DNA from: Blautia sp. XA-2221 | GTDB taxonomy: Bacteria > Bacillota > Clostridia > Lachnospirales > Lachnospiraceae | Assembly (NCBI RefSeq): GCF_028767025.1 | Contig: NZ_JAJQXX010000016.1 | Coordinates: 1-64,000, forward strand | Direction: 5' to 3' | Length of the DNA stretch: 64,000 nt | Shown: positions 59,817 to 64,000 of the stretch, one piece after another | Position numbering within the stretch: position 1 is the stretch's first letter | Layout of the letters: every line of letters starts with the position of its first letter | Translations under genes and position numbers: made by a program | The notes under the pieces: generated by a model | What the model saw: only the letters and a program-made list of their open reading frames with translations | The model's database searches: none | Told to the model about the DNA's origin: nothing

Positions 59817-61658
59817 TTAGTAAAAGCATACGATTGGTACATTATAGTCAATAATGCTGTACAGAACTGCTGCATTTTCCGGTGGAAGGTTGATACATCC
59901 GTGTGAACCGCTGGTCAGATAAATATCTCCTCCGAAAGCATCTCTCCAGGGCGCATCATGGAACCCTATTCCGCCGTCAAAAGGCATCCAGTAATCTACC
60001 GGTTCTTCATATTCGTAAGTACCGTCCGGTTTTTTGTCTCCACGAAGAACCGATGGGCTTGTCTTTGAATATAAGGTAAAGATACCGGCATGAGTCTGTC
60101 TGTCTGAATAACTCATATTTCCGGATACAAAATCCGAATCAAAAATCAGAGAGCCTGACTGATAATAATACATATGCTGATTGCTGAGATCTACTTCAAT
60201 ATAGGTATTTCCGAGATCATTTAAGCCATGAGAATTGGCTCTCTGCTCATAAATCGGCTCCCGTGTTGTCTGAGTTCCCGACTGAATCTCCTGAGCAAGC
60301 TGCGCCGCCTCTGCTGCCTGATCGATGGCCCAGCCATAAACAGAGCTGTATACATAAACAGTCCGTCCACTGGTTGTATGAAATTCCCGTTCTGTTCCTA
60401 CTGTGTTATAGGTTGCTGCAAGCTGTGCCACATAATCTGCAATGTGCTGGTGGAACGTATTATCGTCCATCAGAAGCTGACCTTTCTCATCAAACTGAAG
60501 CCAGTCCTTGATCATATTGCCGTCAAGCGTTGCCGTCTGATCTCCAAAGGTATATGTGATGCTTGCCTTTGTATAATTATTGCAGGCCTCCAGCGCAGAC
60601 TGAAGTTCCGGATCATTCTGAGTTACTTCTGCTGCCACATATGCATCCGGCGTTGTTCCAAAATCAACAGATGCCTGTGTGTCAGCCACAGCCTGGTCAA
60701 GAATCCTGTAAGCCTGCTTTACGTTAAGCTGAGTACCTTCTGTTTCCGGCACGATCTGGAACTGATTGTCCCTGAAAGCCACATATGCATTTTCAGGCGC
60801 TGTCTGATTCTCGGTTTTTGCACAGTTCAGAGAGGTAACCTGCTGTTGGAGAAGAGTTTTATCATAGGCTACATTTTCTGCCACTGTATAGCTTTTGGGC
60901 TCGTAGAAGCCTCTGATCCACTTATAGGGCTTCTGATCTTTCAGAAGCTGAAGTGTTTCTCCTGTAGAAAGATACCTGTAATCGATCTGATCACCTGTGA
61001 TCACCTGAGGCTCCTGATTTCTGGATGATACCTGAATGGAATAATCCTGTACCTTATCTGCCAGAGCCATTTCCACCTCATATGCTGTCTTGCCTGAACA
61101 GTCGATTCCGTTGATCCAGGTATCTTCAAAGAAGCGATCTGAATAATAATAGGACATTCCCGCATAAACGCACCCTGCCACAACAACTGCCATAGCAGCT
61201 GCCAGCCCTGTGATTTTCAGTCCTTTATGCTTTTTCTTTTTATTCTCCGGAAGAAATGCCAGTTTCTCTTCTATGTCATCCATAGGTACATACTTTACAG
61301 GTTGAGGCCTTGCTGACTTTGCTTTGCCCGAAGTATTTCCATTCTGGTAAGTATTCAGGACATTCTCTTCCTCCGGCTCATCATATCCTTCTTCGTCATA
61401 TTCGCCGGAATCATACTCTGCCTCTGTGTCATATCCATCCTGCGGACCGTACTCATCTTCGGAATCGTATTCTTCCTCTGATTCGTATTTCCCGGTTTCA
61501 TACTCTCCGTTTTCCGGTTCGTATTCTTTTTGGAAACTGTTGCTTTCTCCCTCAGGGTCTTTCATGATCTTATCCATTGCCGCATTAATTTTATCTTCAA
61601 AATCAATGCTTTCTCCAGGCCCGGATCCCACATCATTTCTTTCTTTTTTACTGCTCAT
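59817..61658 (-). CDS. L,D-transpeptidase with PG_binding_4 domain
   Basis: A 613-residue cell-wall enzyme. Residues 1-130 are cytoplasmic, acidic and repetitive in Tyr/Glu/Asp (EYETGKYESEEEYDSEDEY). One TM helix lies near 148-168 (LKITGLAAAMAVVVAGCVYAG). An extracellular peptidoglycan-binding-type region follows (IDCSGKTAYEVEMALADK; AYVAFRDNQFQIVPETEG), then a YkuD catalytic domain near 480-613 (YIEVDLSNQHMYYY, GIGFHDAPW, catalytic SHGCINLPPENA). It forms 3-3 cross-links or attaches polymers. The acidic cytoplasmic tail is long for this family. Confidence 0.9.
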   Translation of the reverse strand: MSSKKERNDVGSGPGESIDFEDKINAAMDKIMKDPEGESNSFQKEYEPENGEYETGKYESEEEYDSEDEYGPQDGYDTEAEYDSGEYDEEGYDEPEEENVLNTYQNGNTSGKAKSARPQPVKYVPMDDIEEKLAFLPENKKKKHKGLKITGLAAAMAVVVAGCVYAGMSYYYSDRFFEDTWINGIDCSGKTAYEVEMALADKVQDYSIQVSSRNQEPQVITGDQIDYRYLSTGETLQLLKDQKPYKWIRGFYEPKSYTVAENVAYDKTLLQQQVTSLNCAKTENQTAPENAYVAFRDNQFQIVPETEGTQLNVKQAYRILDQAVADTQASVDFGTTPDAYVAAEVTQNDPELQSALEACNNYTKASITYTFGDQTATLDGNMIKDWLQFDEKGQLLMDDNTFHQHIADYVAQLAATYNTVGTEREFHTTSGRTVYVYSSVYGWAIDQAAEAAQLAQEIQSGTQTTREPIYEQRANSHGLNDLGNTYIEVDLSNQHMYYYQSGSLIFDSDFVSGNMSYSDRQTHAGIFTLYSKTSPSVLRGDKKPDGTYEYEEPVDYWMPFDGGIGFHDAPWRDAFGGDIYLTSGSHGCINLPPENAAVLYSIIDYNVPIVCFY

Positions 61659-61729
61659 CTATCTCCATTCTCCTAGACTGTAACATCAAAAACAACCTCT
61701 GTTTGCATATCGAATCTTCAATCTTTCAT

Positions 61730-61760
61730 ATTATAACATATTTCATGGTATTTGTACCAT
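61730..61760 (-). promoter_or_regulatory. Promoter of the L,D-transpeptidase gene with a palindrome
   Basis: Minus strand: -10 TATAAT (61730-61735). Upstream, ATGGTA and TACCAT (61745-61760) form a palindrome with a 4-base centre overlapping the expected -35, where no good hexamer is visible. An activator- or repressor-dependent promoter is likely. Confidence 0.5.
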
Positions 61761-61872
61761 ATCTGCCCTATATTTTTTCACAATATACCAGGATTTCCAT
61801 AATTTTATTATAACGGCAGACAATACTTATATTGTATCCTGCATTGTTTTTTTTATCCTTAATGCAAAAAAA

Positions 61873-61908
61873 CCCTGAGCAGCACAGGTTTTCCCGCATT
61901 GCTCAGGG
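61873..61908 (-). terminator. Intrinsic terminator of gpmI
   Basis: CCCTGAGCA pairs with TGCTCAGGG on the minus strand, followed by a seven-base T tract. The rest of the 61.66-61.98 kb gap holds the transpeptidase promoter and AT-rich DNA. Confidence 0.88.
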
Positions 61909-61980
61909 ACTTTTCTTGACAGAGAAGTTCGGCTTTATATTTTGACAATATCTGCCTGCACCCTGTCTCAGTTTTATGTT

Positions 61981-63522
61981 TTATTTTTCGATCAGAAGGG
62001 ATTCTCCTGTCATCTCTTCCGGTTTTTCCATTCCCATCAGCTCGATCAGAGTCGGAATAATGTCAGCAAGACATCCGCCCTCTTTCAGAGTATATTTCGG
62101 ATCTGCATTTACAAGAATAAACGGAACCGGATTGGTTGTATGAGCAGTAAATGGTTCTCCTGTCTCATAGTCAACAAGCTGCTCTGCATTTCCATGGTCT
62201 GCACAGATAAACATCTGTCCGTTTACTTCCTTCAGAGCCTCTACCGCTCTTCCCACACATTCATCAACTGTTTCCACAGCCTTGACTGCTGCTGCTTCCA
62301 CACCTGTATGACCTACCATATCCGGATTTGCAAAGTTGATGATCACTACATCATATTTGTCAGATTTGATTGCCTCAACCAGCTTGTCACAAACCTGAGG
62401 TGCGCTCATCTCCGGCTGAAGATCATAGGTTGCAACCTTCGGAGATTTTACAAGAATTCTGTCCTCTCCCTTATTCGGCTCTTCTACGCCGCCATTGAAG
62501 AAGAAAGTAACATGAGCATATTTTTCAGTTTCTGCAATACGAACCTGAGTCATATCATGTGCTGCCAGATATTCGCCAAAGGTATTATGAAGCTGTACCT
62601 TATTGAATGCTACGATCTTATTCTGGATCGTCTCATCATAATTTGTAAAGCATACAAAAGTCAGATCCAGCTTCTTCTCACGTTCAAAGCCTTTGAAATC
62701 ATCATCACAGAAAGCTCTTGTGATCTCACGGGCACGATCCGGACGGAAGTTGAAAAATACAACAGAATCGTGATCCTGAACAGTTGCTACCGGTTTTCCG
62801 TCTTTTTCGATTACAGTAGGAAGTACAAATTCGTCTGTTTTTTCATTGTCATAGGATGCCTGCACAGCCTCTGCCGCATCTGTTCCCTTTACGCCTTCGC
62901 CCTGGGTAAGAGCCTTATAGGCAAGCTCTACACGATCCCAGCGGTTATCACGGTCCATTGCATAGTAACGTCCGGAAACAACACCGATCTCTCCTACACC
63001 AATCTCATCCATCTTAGCCTGCAGTGCTTCAATGTATCCTTTACCTGAAGCCGGAGGTGTATCACGGCCATCCAGGAAGCAGTGTACATAAACTTTTTTC
63101 AGTCCTTCTCTCTTTGCCATTTCCAGAAGTCCGTAAAGATGTGTATTGTGGCTGTGAACACCGCCGTCAGAAAGAAGCCCCATAAAATGAATTGCAGAAT
63201 CATTGTCCTTTGCATTTTTCATTGCTGCAAGAAGCGCTTCGTTCTTAAAGAAATCCCCGTCGTTAATTTCTTTTGTGATTCTTGTCAGCTCCTGATATAC
63301 AATGCGGCCTGCGCCCATATTCATATGTCCGACTTCAGAGTTGCCCATCTGACCGTCCGGAAGTCCTACTGCCAGTCCACTTGCATTTCCTTTTACAAAA
63401 GGATACTCTGCCATCAGGCTGTCCATAACAGGAGTCTTTGCCTCGTATACTGCGTTGCCGTCATGTCTGTCATTCAGTCCATAACCGTCAAGGATCATTA
63501 AAACAGTTGGTTTTTTGCTCAT
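61981..63522 (-). CDS. gpmI: 2,3-bisphosphoglycerate-independent phosphoglycerate mutase
   Basis: A 513-residue cytosolic glycolytic enzyme of the alkaline-phosphatase superfamily that interconverts 3- and 2-phosphoglycerate using two Mn2+ ions. Motifs: VLMILDGYGLNDRHDGNAV at the N-terminus (first metal Asp), MGNSEVGHMNMGAGR with the phospho-Ser near 61, FLDGRDTPP near 152-160, NFRPDRAREI, and metal ligands NPDMVGHTG near 402-410 and CADHGNAE near 442-449. Length is standard. It follows tpiA in the same direction but has its own promoter region and a terminator between. Confidence 0.96.
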   Translation of the reverse strand: MSKKPTVLMILDGYGLNDRHDGNAVYEAKTPVMDSLMAEYPFVKGNASGLAVGLPDGQMGNSEVGHMNMGAGRIVYQELTRITKEINDGDFFKNEALLAAMKNAKDNDSAIHFMGLLSDGGVHSHNTHLYGLLEMAKREGLKKVYVHCFLDGRDTPPASGKGYIEALQAKMDEIGVGEIGVVSGRYYAMDRDNRWDRVELAYKALTQGEGVKGTDAAEAVQASYDNEKTDEFVLPTVIEKDGKPVATVQDHDSVVFFNFRPDRAREITRAFCDDDFKGFEREKKLDLTFVCFTNYDETIQNKIVAFNKVQLHNTFGEYLAAHDMTQVRIAETEKYAHVTFFFNGGVEEPNKGEDRILVKSPKVATYDLQPEMSAPQVCDKLVEAIKSDKYDVVIINFANPDMVGHTGVEAAAVKAVETVDECVGRAVEALKEVNGQMFICADHGNAEQLVDYETGEPFTAHTTNPVPFILVNADPKYTLKEGGCLADIIPTLIELMGMEKPEEMTGESLLIEK

Positions 63523-63606
63523 AATGCTCTCCTTTTTGTATAATTTCTCTGCATAAACGCAGAGTCTTACTTTACTTGTTATTACCTATTATATACTACC
63601 AAAAAT

Positions 63607-63643
63607 CAGGAATTTTTCAAGGATTTTCCCCGAAAAATTCCTG
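63607..63643. repeat. Perfect 12-bp inverted repeat upstream of gpmI
   Basis: CAGGAATTTTTC (63607-63618) and GAAAAATTCCTG (63632-63643) flank a 13-base loop, about 85 bp before gpmI. A TATATAATA -10-like box lies just downstream on the minus strand, so the repeat overlaps the -35 zone and may be an operator. Confidence 0.55.
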
Positions 63644-63773
63644 CGATTTTATTTTCCTGACAATTCACAGAAAACAGCCTTTATCTTTTTATCAGATTCC
63701 TTTCACTCAGAAATTCACACTTCCATGCCATCTGCCGGATTCCCCAAAGGCTCTACCTGACAGATAAGCAAAA

Positions 63774-63830
63774 CACCGCAGAATATTCCGGTTCTGAAAT
63801 TATGTTTCCAAAACCGGACATTCTGCGGTG
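63774..63830 (-). terminator. Strong terminator of tpiA
   Basis: CACCGCAGAAT...TTCCGGTT pairs with AACCGGA.ATTCTGCGGTG, a stem of nearly 20 bp just downstream of the tpiA stop, ending in AGCAAAA/GCTTTCTT flanks. Confidence 0.85.
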
Positions 63831-63862
63831 CTTTCTTAATCACTTTAGATTACAAATATTAT

Positions 63863-64000
<138 letters not shown>

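Noticed and set aside
61942-63048. Plus-strand ORF of 368 codons
   Set aside because: Antisense of gpmI, whose motifs are unambiguous.

Overview
The window looks like chromosomal DNA of a gut Lachnospiraceae (Firmicutes, Clostridia; Blautia/Ruminococcus-like). This is inferred from low GC, strong AGGAGG ribosome sites, many YesM/YesN and ECF modules, preQ1-I control of queuosine salvage, a class B sortase and CD1871A-type CXXC peptides. Most genes lie on the minus strand. No tRNA or rRNA gene lies inside the window, but the left end carries three tandem promoters that fire leftward, almost certainly into an rRNA operon just outside.

Region 1 (0.6-15 kb) is a catabolic cluster: glycyl-radical activating enzyme, glycyl radical enzyme (GRE), GntR/LacI-type regulator, sedoheptulokinase-like FGGY kinase, ribose-type ABC importer, a decayed PfkB kinase, a YihS-like aldose-ketose isomerase and an aldose 1-epimerase, with a ROK repressor upstream. 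The substrate is unknown. The GRE has an unusual glycyl loop (R-I-H-G-T) and is the best candidate here for an undescribed reaction. Promoters and palindromic operators can be read before the activase gene and before the transporter genes.

Region 2 (15-19.7 kb) holds small genes (DUF2284, SnoaL-like, Cys-rich, two tiny membrane proteins), an ECF S component and an SdpI/SdpR pair with a clear two-operator promoter. Region 3 (19.7-28 kb) is a carbohydrate ABC importer with a YesN/YesM two-component system and a second binding lipoprotein. Region 4 (28-36 kb) contains DUF308, DUF951, a sirtuin, sortase B, a membrane redox cassette (TlpA-like thioredoxin, CXXC mini-protein, polyferredoxin), a DUF134-NifX fusion and an XRE-aminotransferase fusion.

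Region 5 (36.2-38.7 kb) is a queuosine/queuine salvage operon (queK-qrtT-queL) behind a preQ1-I riboswitch. Region 6 (38.7-48.4 kb) is housekeeping: AAA+ ATPase, BrnQ, topoisomerase III, an orphan response regulator, lipid kinase, glycosyltransferase, MutY, SfsA.

Region 7 (48.7-56.4 kb) is the wreck of a Tn1549-type conjugative element: chimeric or truncated VirD4, MobL, VirB4 and sigma genes surround an intact AT-rich insert carrying a second copy of the membrane redox cassette plus its own two-component system. Region 8 (56.4-64 kb) has a broken LanM lanthipeptide synthetase, a secreted protein, a HAD phosphatase, an L,D-transpeptidase, gpmI and the 3' end of tpiA.
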